Source of the DNA: Hyphomicrobiales bacterium
Lineage (GTDB): Bacteria; Pseudomonadota; Alphaproteobacteria; Rhizobiales; Rhizobiaceae
DNA length: 64,000 bases
Direction: 5' to 3'
Assembly: GCA_900468285.1 (NCBI GenBank)
Contig: UBTF01000008.1
Coordinates: 248,001 to 312,000 of the forward strand
The position numbers and the translations under genes were made by a program. The notes beneath the pieces were generated by a model that had not been told where the DNA came from, searched no databases, and was given only the letters and a program-made list of their open reading frames with translations. Shown here in pieces: positions 27,187-36,493 of this stretch (position 1 is the stretch's first letter; each line of letters begins with the position of its first letter).

Positions 27187-27750
27187 TTAAACGCGCCGCG
27201 GCAACAGCGGATATCCAGCCATGACGGCGCGACCAGCCAGGGCCGCAAGAACAGCCTTCAGCACATCGCCGGGGATGAAGGCCATGGAACCGATAAATGC
27301 CTTGGTAAAACCAATGCCTGCTGCAATTCCCAGATAGGTGATGCCGAAAGCGTAAAGCACGACCACGCCGCCAGCGACGCTTGCCAGAAAAAATCCGAGC
27401 CCCTGCGCGAAAGCGGACTGATTGCGGTTTACCAGACGCTCCGAGAGGTAACCCGTGGTAAAGGCAGCGGCGATCCAGCCGATGAGATAGCCGGTGGTGG
27501 GCGTGTAGAAGATGGAAAGCCCGCCACGACCGCCGGACAAGACGGGAAGACCGATGGCAGCGATGAGAATCGTCAGCAGCACAGCCAGCGTTCCGCGCTT
27601 TGCACCCAGCACGACACCGGCCAGCATAACGCCAAGCGACTGTGCGGTGATGGGAACCGGAATGAAGCCGAGCGGAATTGGCGGCAAAAGCCCAAGCGCA
27701 ATAATGATGGCTGAAAACAGCGAGATCAGAACGAGGTCACGGGTCTTCAT
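27187..27750 (-). CDS. bioY: Biotin transporter substrate-binding component BioY
   Basis: BioY is the membrane S-component that binds biotin in the energy-coupling-factor transporter. The 187-residue protein has about six hydrophobic segments and the family motif GGRGGLSIFYTPTTGYLIGW near residue 80. The ATG at 27750 has GGGGAG about 9 bases upstream and starts inside the 3' end of bioN (14-base overlap). Together with bioM and bioN it makes a complete bioMNY system, which marks the organism as able to import biotin at low concentration. Confidence 0.95.
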   Translation of the reverse strand: MKTRDLVLISLFSAIIIALGLLPPIPLGFIPVPITAQSLGVMLAGVVLGAKRGTLAVLLTILIAAIGLPVLSGGRGGLSIFYTPTTGYLIGWIAAAFTTGYLSERLVNRNQSAFAQGLGFFLASVAGGVVVLYAFGITYLGIAAGIGFTKAFIGSMAFIPGDVLKAVLAALAGRAVMAGYPLLPRRV

Positions 27751-28387
27751 GGCGTTTTTCTCCCCTGATGATATCTGCCGATGAGGTTTGGCCTCTGAAA
27801 CCGCGCGCGTCAATGGCTTCCGCAATGGCATCTGCATCCTTCAACGTCAAAATGACGAGCGGAATGAGGATGGAATGGAGTTTGGTTTCCAGTCCGCGGG
27901 CGCGCTGTGCATCCCGAAGAGCTTCATGACGCTTGATGATTTCCGGTACGAAACGCACGACAAGTCCCACCGCCAGTCCCACATCGGCAGCATTCGCAAG
28001 ACCCAGTTTCTCCAGCGGACGAAGGGCATAGGTGATTTCATCCATGAACTGCGAAATGCTGACGCTTGCCGTTATTGCCGTTGCCAGAAGCGTAAGGGCG
28101 GCGAGCCGCAATAGGGCGATGGTCGCATCAAGCGGCGAAATGACCAGAAAGCTGATGGCAGCGATGATCGCAATTGTCAGCAAGACCGGCTTGAGGCGGA
28201 CGACGGTCTCTCGAAACCCGAGATCTGCCTGCCACAGCACGAATGCGGACAGAAGTGTAGCGGCACACAGGATTGTCAGATCGCGTGTCAGAAACAGGCC
28301 GATGCTGAAGAGCGCGAGGCTTGCCAGCTTAATGCGCGGCGAAAGCCGATAGAGCCAACCCGTTCCTTCAACATGGAGGCTTCTCAT
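27737..28387 (-). CDS. bioN: Energy-coupling factor transmembrane protein (EcfT/BioN)
   Basis: The T-component couples ATP hydrolysis by BioM to transport by BioY. The 216-residue protein has four or five hydrophobic helices and, in its cytoplasmic part, the two ARG coupling motifs of EcfT proteins: AQRARGLET near residue 165 and IDARGFRGQ near 197. It overlaps bioM by 4 bases and bioY by 14 bases, indicating tight translational coupling. Confidence 0.93.
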   Translation of the reverse strand: MRSLHVEGTGWLYRLSPRIKLASLALFSIGLFLTRDLTILCAATLLSAFVLWQADLGFRETVVRLKPVLLTIAIIAAISFLVISPLDATIALLRLAALTLLATAITASVSISQFMDEITYALRPLEKLGLANAADVGLAVGLVVRFVPEIIKRHEALRDAQRARGLETKLHSILIPLVILTLKDADAIAEAIDARGFRGQTSSADIIRGEKRHEDP

Positions 28388-29064
28388 GACAGCGCCAGCT
28401 CACGATAAAGCTCTATCGCCACGGCGGGCGGTGCATCGGCGTGAAGCTTGCCCTGATGGAATACCAGCACACGGTCAAAGCCGTCCAGCAGCGGCAGGTC
28501 GTGGGTAATGACGATCAGCTTCTGCTCAAGCCCGGCCATGGTTTTTTCCACAAGCATACGGTTTCTCAGGTCGAGCTGGTTGGTCGGCTCGTCCATGATA
28601 AGAATTTTCGGCCCGGTGATGGTAACGGCCGCCAGTGCCGAGAGCTGCAATTCACCGCCGGAGAGCTCATGCGCCCTGCGTTTTGCGAGATGCTCAATCC
28701 CGAACCTTCGCAAGGTGGCGTCCACGGCAGCCTCCGTTGCCGTCTTGTCCAGCCCGCTATTCTTGAGGCCAAAGGCGATATCGTCCCTGATGATCGGCAG
28801 GATGATCTGGTTTTGCGGGTTCTGGAAAATGAAACCAACCTGCTTGAGTACCGCGGACGCATCCTTGACGGTGTCGAGACCGCCGACGCTGACCCGCCCG
28901 CCCGTCGGCTTCGTCAAGCCGTTGATCATCCGCGCAACGGTCGTCTTGCCGGAGCCGTTCAGACCGACAATGCCGATGCGTCTTTCCTGAAGAGAAAGCG
29001 TCAGCGGCTCCACCGCAATCCTGCCCTCAAAGGCTACGCTCGCATCGCTGAAATGAATATCCAA
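28384..29064 (-). CDS. bioM: Energy-coupling factor ATP-binding protein (BioM)
   Basis: The ATPase of the biotin ECF transporter, 226 residues. Walker A is GLNGSGKTT, the Q-loop region VGFIFQNPQNQI, the ABC signature LSGGELQLSAL, and Walker B ILIMDEPTNQLD, followed by the H-loop in LIVITHDLPLL. The start is a TTG at 29064 with GGGA and AGG just upstream. It is the first gene of bioMNY. I see no good BioR box (TTATMKATAA) in the 112 bases before it. Confidence 0.94.
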   Translation of the reverse strand: MDIHFSDASVAFEGRIAVEPLTLSLQERRIGIVGLNGSGKTTVARMINGLTKPTGGRVSVGGLDTVKDASAVLKQVGFIFQNPQNQIILPIIRDDIAFGLKNSGLDKTATEAAVDATLRRFGIEHLAKRRAHELSGGELQLSALAAVTITGPKILIMDEPTNQLDLRNRMLVEKTMAGLEQKLIVITHDLPLLDGFDRVLVFHQGKLHADAPPAVAIELYRELALS

Positions 29065-29176
29065 CTGCCTGTTCCCAAACTCTTCCTGCCCTTCCTATAG
29101 ACTTTGCAATGGGCAAGCGAAACAAGGAACAAAAAATGAACATTGATTTTTGCCTGCGCGAAACTAAGCTGCTGGC

Positions 29177-30373
29177 ATGGCGATTCTGATTTCGAATGAA
29201 GCAGCACGACGTATCTTCCTTGCGCGACAGGGTCTGTCAGCGCCGCCTGCGCGCGCCATGAACAAGGCGCAGCTGCTGGACCTCATTACCGATATCGGGT
29301 TCGTGCAGGTGGACAGTATCGCGACGGTCGAGCGCGCCCATCATCAGATCATCTTTTCCCGCAACCAGACATACAGGCGTCACCACCTCACGGAGTTGCT
29401 GGAGAAGGACCGGGCGCTGTTTGAACACTGGACGCATGACGCTTCCATTCTTCCTGCAAAATTCTATCCCTACTGGAAACACCGTTTCCGGCGTCGCGAA
29501 CCGATCATTCAGGAACGCTGGCGCAACTGGCACGGGGAGGGGTTCGATTCTGCCTTTGAAGAAACCTACCGCCGCATTGCCGAGAATGGTCCGGCCATGT
29601 CCCGGGATATGAAGGCTGAAGGGCATCAATCCGGCGGCTGGTGGGACTGGCATCCGTCCAAGACGGCGCTGGAATATCTCTGGCATACGGGCAAGCTGGC
29701 CGTTGCGGGACGGGTGAATTTCCAGAAAATCTACGACCTTGCGGAGCGCGTCATTCCGGCAGAGCACCATGATCGAGAGGTCAGCCACGAGAACTTCGTG
29801 GATTGGGCCTGTCGGGAAGCCTTGACACGCCTCGGCTTTGCGACCTCCGGCGAGATTGCCGCCTTCTTCGATATCGTGTCGCCCCAGGAAGCCAGGCAGT
29901 GGGTGACAGACCACCGCAGCGAACTCTGTGAAGTGTCGCTGGCGTCTTCCGATGGCGCGAAAGATCGCATGTCCTACGCATTTGAGGGATTTACGGGGGA
30001 AGCGGAGGCTGCAATCGAGCCGCCCAACCGCATCCGCGTGCTCAGTCCCTTCGATCCGCTGCTGCGCAACCGTGCTCGCACCGAACGACTGTTCGGCTTC
30101 TATTACCGGATTGAGGTGTTCGTACCGGAGCCAAAGCGGCAATATGGCTATTATGTCTTTCCGCTTCTGGAAGCGGATCGCCTTATCGGCCGCATCGACA
30201 TGAAGGCAGACCGCAAGGGTGGAACGCTGGATGTGAAGCGTCTGTGGCTCGAACCGGGTGTGCGTCCGTCGTCTGGCCGTCTGGCAAAGCTCGACGCAGA
30301 ATTGAACCGGCTGGCGAAGTTCACCGGTGTCGACACGATCAGATATCTGGATGGTTGGTTGGGCGAGCCTTAG
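29177..30373 (+). CDS. YcaQ/AlkX-like winged-helix DNA glycosylase family protein
   Basis: A 398-residue winged helix-turn-helix protein of the YcaQ family; E. coli YcaQ unhooks DNA interstrand crosslinks, and Streptomyces AlkZ acts in azinomycin resistance. The catalytic QxD motif of the family appears as FVQVDSIATVERAHH near residue 40. Later conserved parts are RYHLTELLEKDRALFEHW-type sequence, ILPAKFYPYWKHRF and LSPFDPLLRNRARTERLFGF. The ATG at 29177 has only a weak ribosome binding site. It is divergent from bioM. A role in repair of alkylated or crosslinked DNA is likely from the family, not shown here. Confidence 0.88.
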   Translation: MAILISNEAARRIFLARQGLSAPPARAMNKAQLLDLITDIGFVQVDSIATVERAHHQIIFSRNQTYRRHHLTELLEKDRALFEHWTHDASILPAKFYPYWKHRFRRREPIIQERWRNWHGEGFDSAFEETYRRIAENGPAMSRDMKAEGHQSGGWWDWHPSKTALEYLWHTGKLAVAGRVNFQKIYDLAERVIPAEHHDREVSHENFVDWACREALTRLGFATSGEIAAFFDIVSPQEARQWVTDHRSELCEVSLASSDGAKDRMSYAFEGFTGEAEAAIEPPNRIRVLSPFDPLLRNRARTERLFGFYYRIEVFVPEPKRQYGYYVFPLLEADRLIGRIDMKADRKGGTLDVKRLWLEPGVRPSSGRLAKLDAELNRLAKFTGVDTIRYLDGWLGEP

Positions 30374-30385
30374 CTATCGCAAGTT

Positions 30386-30414
30386 TGACACCCCGCAGCA
30401 GGTGCGGAGTGTCA
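30386..30414. terminator. Stem-loop between convergent genes
   Basis: TGACACCCCGCA (30386-30397) pairs with TGCGGAGTGTCA (30403-30414) with one mismatch across a 5-base loop. No T-run follows on either strand, so its terminator role is only likely from its position between convergent genes. Confidence 0.5.
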
Positions 30415-30430
30415 GGCAATCTCGCCTCGA

Positions 30431-31531
30431 TCAGCAGATTTCCGTCGAGCTGATCTGGATTCCGAAACCCTCAAGACCGACATAGTGGCGCTCGCGCGAT
30501 GTCAGGAGCTTGATGGAAGATATCCCGAGTTCTTTGAGAATTTGCGCGCCGAGGCCGATTTCCAGCCACTCGTCTTCGCGCGAGCGGGCCTGAGCATGGT
30601 CTTCCTCTGGATCGCGGGACTTGCGGCGTCCAGCCACCTGGCCCACGCCAACCGAGCCTTCACGCAGATAAATGATGACGCCGCGGCCCTCATCGGCAAT
30701 CTTCTTCATATAATGCTGAACGGGCTGCTTCTTGCCGAAGATATCGTCGGCCACATTTTCAGGATGCAGACGCACGGGGATGTCCACGCCGTCTCTGATG
30801 TCGCCGAAGATGACGGCCATGTGCTGCATCGGGTCCCATGGCAGGGAATAGGTCTGCGCCTTGGCAGGTCCAAATGGCGTATCGAGCACGAAATCCGATT
30901 CGAGCTCGACCAGCGTTTCCTTGCGCTGGCGATAGGCAATGAGATCTGCCACCGAAACCTGTTTCATGCCGTGCGTTTCGGCAAATGCCGAAACTTGCGG
31001 ACCGCGCATGACAGTACCATCGTCATTCACCAGCTCGCTGATGACGCCGATCAACGGAAGACCGGCGAGTTTGCACAGATCGACAGCCGCTTCCGTGTGG
31101 CCCGAGCGCATGAGGACGCCGCCTTCACGGGAGATGAGGGGGAAAATATGGCCGGGACGGGTAAAGTCCGCCGCGCCGATATTGGGGTTTGCGAGATTGC
31201 GAACCGTCAGCGTGCGGTCTTCCGCCGAGATGCCTGTGGTGGTGCCGTGCTTGAAATCCACGGAGACGGTAAATGCCGTGGTGTGGGCACTGTCGTTTTC
31301 GGCGACCATGGCATTGAGGTTGAGGCGCTTGGCCTCTTCCTTCGGCATGGGCGTGCAAACGATGCCGGATGTGTGCCGCACGATGAACGCCATCTTTTCG
31401 GGCGTGCAATGGACTGCGGCGACAATCAAATCACCTTCGTTTTCGCGGTCGTCGTCGTCCATGACCACGACAATTTCGCCTGCCTCGAAGGCTCTGATGG
31501 CTTCAACAACACGCTTCTGATCATATGCCAT
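30431..31531 (-). CDS. ribB: 3,4-dihydroxy-2-butanone-4-phosphate synthase with degenerate GTP cyclohydrolase II half
   Basis: The N-terminal half (about 1-205) is the riboflavin-pathway enzyme RibB: IVVVMDDDDRENEGDLIVAA binds Mg2+ and substrate, and RSGHTEAAVDLCKLAG is the other signature. The C-terminal half (about 210-366) is RibA-like in layout (RLHPENVADDIFG, ending in LTSRERHYVGLEGFGI), but it lacks the cysteine cluster that binds the catalytic zinc of GTP cyclohydrolase II, so that activity is probably absent. This hybrid is common in alphaproteobacteria. It follows aroC by 9 bases, with AGGA before its ATG. I see no FMN riboswitch here. Confidence 0.92.
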   Translation of the reverse strand: MAYDQKRVVEAIRAFEAGEIVVVMDDDDRENEGDLIVAAVHCTPEKMAFIVRHTSGIVCTPMPKEEAKRLNLNAMVAENDSAHTTAFTVSVDFKHGTTTGISAEDRTLTVRNLANPNIGAADFTRPGHIFPLISREGGVLMRSGHTEAAVDLCKLAGLPLIGVISELVNDDGTVMRGPQVSAFAETHGMKQVSVADLIAYRQRKETLVELESDFVLDTPFGPAKAQTYSLPWDPMQHMAVIFGDIRDGVDIPVRLHPENVADDIFGKKQPVQHYMKKIADEGRGVIIYLREGSVGVGQVAGRRKSRDPEEDHAQARSREDEWLEIGLGAQILKELGISSIKLLTSRERHYVGLEGFGIQISSTEIC

Positions 31532-31540
31532 GCTATATTC

Positions 31541-32638
31541 CTACTTCAAACGCCCGGTCTGGCCGCGGTCTCTCAAATAATGGTCGGCAACCGTGCAGGC
31601 CACCATCGCCTCGCCAATCGGCACAGCGCGAATACCCACGCACGGATCATGGCGACCCTTGGTGCGGACATCGACATTCCGGCCATCCGCATCGATGGAC
31701 TGGCGCTCGGTCAGGATCGACGAAGTCGGCTTTATGGCGAAGCGGGCGATGACAGGTTCTCCTGTCGCAATACCGCCCAGAATGCCGCCGGCATGGTTGG
31801 AAAGGAAGATCGGTTTGCCGTCATTGCCCATGCGCATTTCATCGGCGTTTTCTTCGCCGGTCAGCTCGGCGGAAGCAAAGCCTTCGCCGATTTCCACGCC
31901 CTTGACGGCATTGATGGACATGAGGTTGGAGGCGATATCCTGGTCCAGCTTGGCGTAAACGGGTGCGCCGATACCAGCGGGAACACCCTCTGCCACAACT
32001 TCGACCACTGCGCCAATGGACGAGCCCGCCTTGCGGATGCCATCGAGATACTCTTCCCAAACGGGCACCATGTTGGCGTCCGGGCAGAAGAAGGGGTTCT
32101 GATCGACCTGCGCCCAGTCCCAATTTTCCCGGTTTATCCTGTGCTTGCCGATCTGCACCAATGCGCCGCGCACGTTAAGACCCGGCACGACCTTGCGCGC
32201 GAGGGCTCCAGCAGCAACGCGCGCCGCTGTTTCGCGCGCAGACGACCTGCCGCCGCCTCGGTAATCGCGAATGCCATATTTGAGATCATAGGTGTAATCG
32301 GCATGACCCGGGCGGAAGCTTCTGGCGATTTCGCCGTAATCCTTCGAGCGCTGGTCGGTATTCTCGATCATCATCGAGATCGGCGTACCGGTTGTCGTCA
32401 TCGTCACGCCGTCCTCGTCCAGCATGACGCCGGACAGAACCTTGACGATATCGTCTTCGCGGCGCTGGGTTACGAAGCGGTTCTGGCCCGGCTTGCGCTT
32501 GTCCATCCATGCCTGAACTTCGGCAAGGGTGAAACGAATGCCAGGAGGGCAACCATCGATAACGCAGCCAAGCGCCGGGCCGTGGCTTTCGCCCCAGGTG
32601 GAAACGCGGAAAAGATAACCGAAACTATTATGCGACAT
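31541..32638 (-). CDS. aroC: Chorismate synthase
   Basis: AroC converts EPSP to chorismate with reduced FMN, the last step of the shikimate pathway. The 365-residue protein begins [20 protein letters not shown], the conserved N-terminal signature, and continues with [30 protein letters not shown] (second signature) and [15 protein letters not shown]. The frame is open to 32764, but family proteins start at this ATG at 32638. It is the upstream gene of an aroC-ribB pair. Confidence 0.96.
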   Translation of the reverse strand: MSHNSFGYLFRVSTWGESHGPALGCVIDGCPPGIRFTLAEVQAWMDKRKPGQNRFVTQRREDDIVKVLSGVMLDEDGVTMTTTGTPISMMIENTDQRSKDYGEIARSFRPGHADYTYDLKYGIRDYRGGGRSSARETAARVAAGALARKVVPGLNVRGALVQIGKHRINRENWDWAQVDQNPFFCPDANMVPVWEEYLDGIRKAGSSIGAVVEVVAEGVPAGIGAPVYAKLDQDIASNLMSINAVKGVEIGEGFASAELTGEENADEMRMGNDGKPIFLSNHAGGILGGIATGEPVIARFAIKPTSSILTERQSIDADGRNVDVRTKGRHDPCVGIRAVPIGEAMVACTVADHYLRDRGQTGRLK

Positions 32639-32785
32639 GTAATCAGACCAAACCCGCAGCATTCCGCTTGCGGAACGCATTTCTAGAAAGAGGCGTTTTT
32701 TCATAGTGCAAAGGCTCGGTTGGCAAAAGCCCTTCTTTTGCCAATTTCGTTCCTTCACGCGCACTGGTCTGAAAGCAAGGTGTCG

Positions 32786-35700
32786 TTACGAAACCTTTCG
32801 CCAGGATTTGGCTGTGGCGAATGCCGAGAACTCTTCCGGAGGCAGCGGTTTGGCAAAGGCGTAACCCTGCACGATATCGCATCCAAGTTGCCGCAGAAGA
32901 ACGGCGTGTTCCTGGGTTTCAACACCCTCGGCAATCGTTTCCACACCGAGCGAATGGGCGATATCGATGATGGAGCGAACCATGGACCGTTCCTGCGGCG
33001 AGGTCAGAATCGGCATGACAAGCTGGCGATCGATCTTCAGGCGTTTCGGCTTGAGACGCAGAAGGCTGATGATCGACGTATGGCCGGTGCCGAAATCATC
33101 GATCTCGATGTCGATACCCATTGCCTTGACCCGCTCTATATTGCTTGCGGCAATATCCTCGTTTTCATCGAGGAATATCGACTCCACCAGTTCGAAGGCG
33201 ACTTCGCCGGGCTGGATTGCCATCGCCTTCAGGCTTTCGATGAGATGATCGTCGTGCAGGCGCCTGACCGAGACGTTGACCGATACGCGCGGCAGTTCGA
33301 TGCCCTTTAGACGCCAGATGTTCCTGTCCTGAAGGGCGTTGCGCAGGACGATCTGGTCGATGGCGGAGACGACGTCCAGTTCTTCGGCAATCTTGAGGAA
33401 CTTGTCGGGCGTTAGTATGCCGCGGGTTGGGTGACGCCAGCGGACGAGTGCTTCCACGCCGGTCAGTTCGTGCGATCTTGCGCAGAATTGCGGTTGATAC
33501 CAGGCTTCGAATTCGCCCTTTTCCAGTCCCGCCAGAATTTCGTCTGCCGTTCGCTTGTGGCTGACGATTTCCGCCTGAAGGTTCTGGGTGAAGAATTCGT
33601 AGCGGTTACGTCCGGTCGCTTTCGCGCGATAAAGCGCCAAATCCGCGTTGATAAGGGTGCGGCGGGCGTCGTCAGCCGGACTTTCTCCAAAGGCGATACC
33701 GATCGAGACGCCGCAGCGGCAGGAGAAGCCATCAAAATCAAAGGGATGGCTGAAGGCAGAAATGATTTTCGATGCGATTGCCTTGATGTTGTCCTTGTCC
33801 TGCAACTGCCGCATCAGAATGACGAACTCGTCGCCGCCGATACGCGCGACGATATCATTCTGGCGCACGCTGCTTGTCAAAATCCTGGCGGCTTGAACCA
33901 GAATGGCGTCACCCGCGGCATGGCCAAGCGTATCATTGATCTGCTTGAAGCGATCCAGATCAAGATGCAGGATTGCAAAGCGCCCACGCTCCCGCACAGA
34001 TTGCGAGGACAATGCGTCCAGTTCCTGATCGAGCTTGCGGCGGTTTGCGAGCCCAGTCAGCGGATCGTGAAGGGCATTGTGTTCGATGCGTGTCTTTGCC
34101 TGTTCGAGTTCGGCATTCTTCGCCTCTGCCTCGTCCTTGGCATTCTTCAACTGCTCCGACAACAAGACATCGGCCGTCACATCGAAGGCGATCCCGACCA
34201 GCTTTCTGCTGCCATCGCGATTGTGGTGAAGGCGCCCGACAGCCTTGACATAATGGGTTGTGCCATCAGGCAAGATAACCCGCTGCGTTACACTGTAGTT
34301 GGGGTCATCCTCACTCCGTCCCTCGCGCTTGTAAGCGTCTGGTCTGTCATCGGGATGCAGGCAGGCAAGGAATTCGGCGGATGTCACATGCCGTTCAGGC
34401 TCTGGGGCCAGGCCATACAATTCGCACATGCGCTCGTTCCAGATCGCCTCGGAATAGTCATGTGTGGCTTCCCAGATGCCGCAGTTGTAGGACTCCAGCG
34501 CCAGTTTCAGGCGACCCGACAGCTCTTCCAATTCGTGTTCGCGGCTGGAAAGCTCCTGCAGTGCAAGCTCCAGCTCCGCGTTTTTGATATCCGTCGTCTC
34601 TTTTGCCTCGCGCAGCTTTTTCGCCATGATCATGTCGGACGTCACGTCCCACAGGATGCCGGTTGTCTGATGCGATCCATCCGGCTTGATGTAGCTTGAT
34701 CCGGCTGAGCGCAGATACCGAACGGTACCGTCCGCCACGGGAACGCGGTAGACCTCAGAAGACGTCTGCTGCCCCGAAGAACAGTTGAAAAAGAAGCGGG
34801 CGGCTTTGGACCGGTCTTCGGCGACCAGAGCTGTCAGCCACTCCGTCAGCAGCAAATGCTGCTCCAGCATGGGAAAGCCGTGGAGGCTCGCGGCACGCTC
34901 ATCCAGAACGCATCGCGACGTATCGTTCTCGATTTCCCATATGCCGATGTTCGAAGAGTCCATCGCCAGCTGGAAGCGCTGCGAAAGCTCGAGAAGCCGT
35001 GTCTCACGCAGGCGGAGCGTCTTGATGTTGCGGTTTCGCTCTGAAAGCAGCAGACCTGCGACAAGGATAGGCAGAAGCATGGAAACCGATGCAATCGCAA
35101 TCGTCGTGCTGACGGACTGGAAATAGGGCTTGACGGCCGCCCATCCAGAGGCTGGGGTCGCACGGATCTCCCACCTCGTGCCGGGAAGATCGACGGACTT
35201 GATCAGCGGGTCTTCGTGAAGCGGCTCCAGAACACGGCTGATAACCTCATTGGTCACGACGTCACGAATTTCGAACCTGATGTCCGCTGTTTCCGCGTCA
35301 AGCGGAGACTTGGTATCGTAGCCTAGCGAATGCAAAAGGCGATGGCGATCCACCACCGCAACAACGAGATCATCGTCGTTTGCGTTGGAAGGATCCGGCG
35401 GAGGCGTGGCGACCATCACCATTATTGTATCATCTGGCGAGGCCTCCAGAAGCTGACCTTCGGGAAGACGATGCTGAGGCGGCAGGGCGGCCAGCTTAGA
35501 GAGCCGTTCCTTCAGCATTGTTTCGATCTTGTCGGTGGAAACTCCAGGCCAGTTCTGGGAAAAATAGAACCTTTGCAGCTGGAAGTCCCGTGCCAGTCCA
35601 ATTGCAAGGAAGTAGTCTGCTTCGCGCAGTTGATGGGCTGCAATCTCATCCATTGCGGGCATGTCGCGGTCATCGCTGAGAGATGCGTAATGCCCGATGG

Positions 35701-35935
35701 AGGCCAGTTTCGCTACGTCGCTGTTTAGCCTCATGACGAGACTTTTATGCAAGAGCTCCAAGGCATATTGGGCGTGTGTTTCCAGATCCTCGCGCACCGC
35801 CGCAGCGCTTCGATGATCCATGAAGTTGAAGACACTCAGCATGATTCCAGCCATGGCCAGCGCAATCAGTGCGGCCATCACTCTTCTTCTTATGACTTCG
35901 TTAAGGCGCCCACCAATATCGGCCCAGAAATTCAC
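32786..35935 (-). CDS. Membrane sensor protein with two PAS domains, GGDEF and EAL
   Basis: A 1049-residue regulator of c-di-GMP level. TM1 (about 21-38) and TM2 (about 277-297) enclose a periplasmic sensor of about 240 residues that may be CHASE-like. Two PAS regions follow (about 320-435 and 475-590), each with a helical connector, then GGDEF with intact RIGGDEF near 700 and an inhibitory-site RQND five residues before it, then EAL (GVEALVRW near 828, DDFGTGHTSI, EGVETQEH). Both catalytic motifs look intact, so it could make and break c-di-GMP. It is monocistronic, 147 bases downstream of aroC's start. Confidence 0.93.
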   Translation of the reverse strand: MNFWADIGGRLNEVIRRRVMAALIALAMAGIMLSVFNFMDHRSAAAVREDLETHAQYALELLHKSLVMRLNSDVAKLASIGHYASLSDDRDMPAMDEIAAHQLREADYFLAIGLARDFQLQRFYFSQNWPGVSTDKIETMLKERLSKLAALPPQHRLPEGQLLEASPDDTIMVMVATPPPDPSNANDDDLVVAVVDRHRLLHSLGYDTKSPLDAETADIRFEIRDVVTNEVISRVLEPLHEDPLIKSVDLPGTRWEIRATPASGWAAVKPYFQSVSTTIAIASVSMLLPILVAGLLLSERNRNIKTLRLRETRLLELSQRFQLAMDSSNIGIWEIENDTSRCVLDERAASLHGFPMLEQHLLLTEWLTALVAEDRSKAARFFFNCSSGQQTSSEVYRVPVADGTVRYLRSAGSSYIKPDGSHQTTGILWDVTSDMIMAKKLREAKETTDIKNAELELALQELSSREHELEELSGRLKLALESYNCGIWEATHDYSEAIWNERMCELYGLAPEPERHVTSAEFLACLHPDDRPDAYKREGRSEDDPNYSVTQRVILPDGTTHYVKAVGRLHHNRDGSRKLVGIAFDVTADVLLSEQLKNAKDEAEAKNAELEQAKTRIEHNALHDPLTGLANRRKLDQELDALSSQSVRERGRFAILHLDLDRFKQINDTLGHAAGDAILVQAARILTSSVRQNDIVARIGGDEFVILMRQLQDKDNIKAIASKIISAFSHPFDFDGFSCRCGVSIGIAFGESPADDARRTLINADLALYRAKATGRNRYEFFTQNLQAEIVSHKRTADEILAGLEKGEFEAWYQPQFCARSHELTGVEALVRWRHPTRGILTPDKFLKIAEELDVVSAIDQIVLRNALQDRNIWRLKGIELPRVSVNVSVRRLHDDHLIESLKAMAIQPGEVAFELVESIFLDENEDIAASNIERVKAMGIDIEIDDFGTGHTSIISLLRLKPKRLKIDRQLVMPILTSPQERSMVRSIIDIAHSLGVETIAEGVETQEHAVLLRQLGCDIVQGYAFAKPLPPEEFSAFATAKSWRKVS

Positions 35936-36177
35936 GCGGTCTTATCCTTCGCAGAGACGTATTTCTTTCTGCTATACAGCTTAAAAACCAATATATTCTA
36001 AATCTGGTAATGTAGATTTCGCAGGATCAATGCCCGGATCAGCAAAATATCTCGCTAGACTCGCAAACGAGATGATTTTTGTTAAATGCTTGATTAACGG
36101 TTAAAATCCGTTCATCAATTGGACAGAAAATGTCATGCTTGCGGGCGAATTCCGCCACATTCGGGAGGCAAATCTTG

Positions 36178-36480
36178 TTGCGTACACAACTTATCAGCAG
36201 CCTTAAGAAAGCTATAGCGATGCGTTTGATGATTGCCGCACTTATGGCCACCGCAAGTCTGTTTGCTCCGTTTAACGCGTTTTCACAAAGCGTGGATGTG
36301 GAGTCCACCATCAGCAAGGTTGATGTGAAGGGCCTGACCATCACTCTCGCGGACGGCAAGAACTACAAGGTGCCCGAGGAATTCAATTTCGAGGGACTTC
36401 AGGCTGGCGTGAAGGTCATCGTTTTCTACACGGAAGTCGACGGCAAGCGCGTGGTGGATGACCTCGAAGTCGTGCAGTAA
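36178..36480 (+). CDS. DUF1344 exported small protein
   Basis: The mature part is a short beta-rich domain of the DUF1344 type: VESTISKVDVKGLTITLADG and then KVIVFYTEVDGKRVVDDLEV. A signal peptide precedes it (MRLMIAALMATASLFAPFNAFSQ). The start is uncertain: GGGAGG at 36163-36168 fits a TTG at 36175 or 36178, giving a basic n-region (LRTQLISSLKKAIA), whereas the ATG at 36220 has a poor ribosome binding site. The 242 bases upstream are AT-rich and probably hold its promoter. Function of the family is unknown; it is probably periplasmic. Confidence 0.8.
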   Translation: MRTQLISSLKKAIAMRLMIAALMATASLFAPFNAFSQSVDVESTISKVDVKGLTITLADGKNYKVPEEFNFEGLQAGVKVIVFYTEVDGKRVVDDLEVVQ

Positions 36481-36493
36481 GCCTTAACGTCTC

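Noticed and set aside
29085-29110. CCTATAGACT upstream of bioM as a BioR box
   Set aside because: It matches the TTATMKATAA consensus poorly, so biotin-dependent repression cannot be claimed.
30374-31600. FMN riboswitch for ribB
   Set aside because: Only 9 bases separate aroC and ribB, and no FMN-element landmarks are visible upstream of aroC.
30485-32686. A 733-codon open frame on the plus strand across ribB and aroC
   Set aside because: It is antisense to two clearly recognisable enzymes. Its predicted protein has no known motif, and long antisense frames are expected in GC-rich genes with this codon bias.
36082-36103. TTAA repeats before the DUF1344 gene as a CtrA site
   Set aside because: The spacing between TTAA units is 8 and 3 bases, not the 7 needed for the CtrA consensus, in an AT-rich stretch where TTAA is common.
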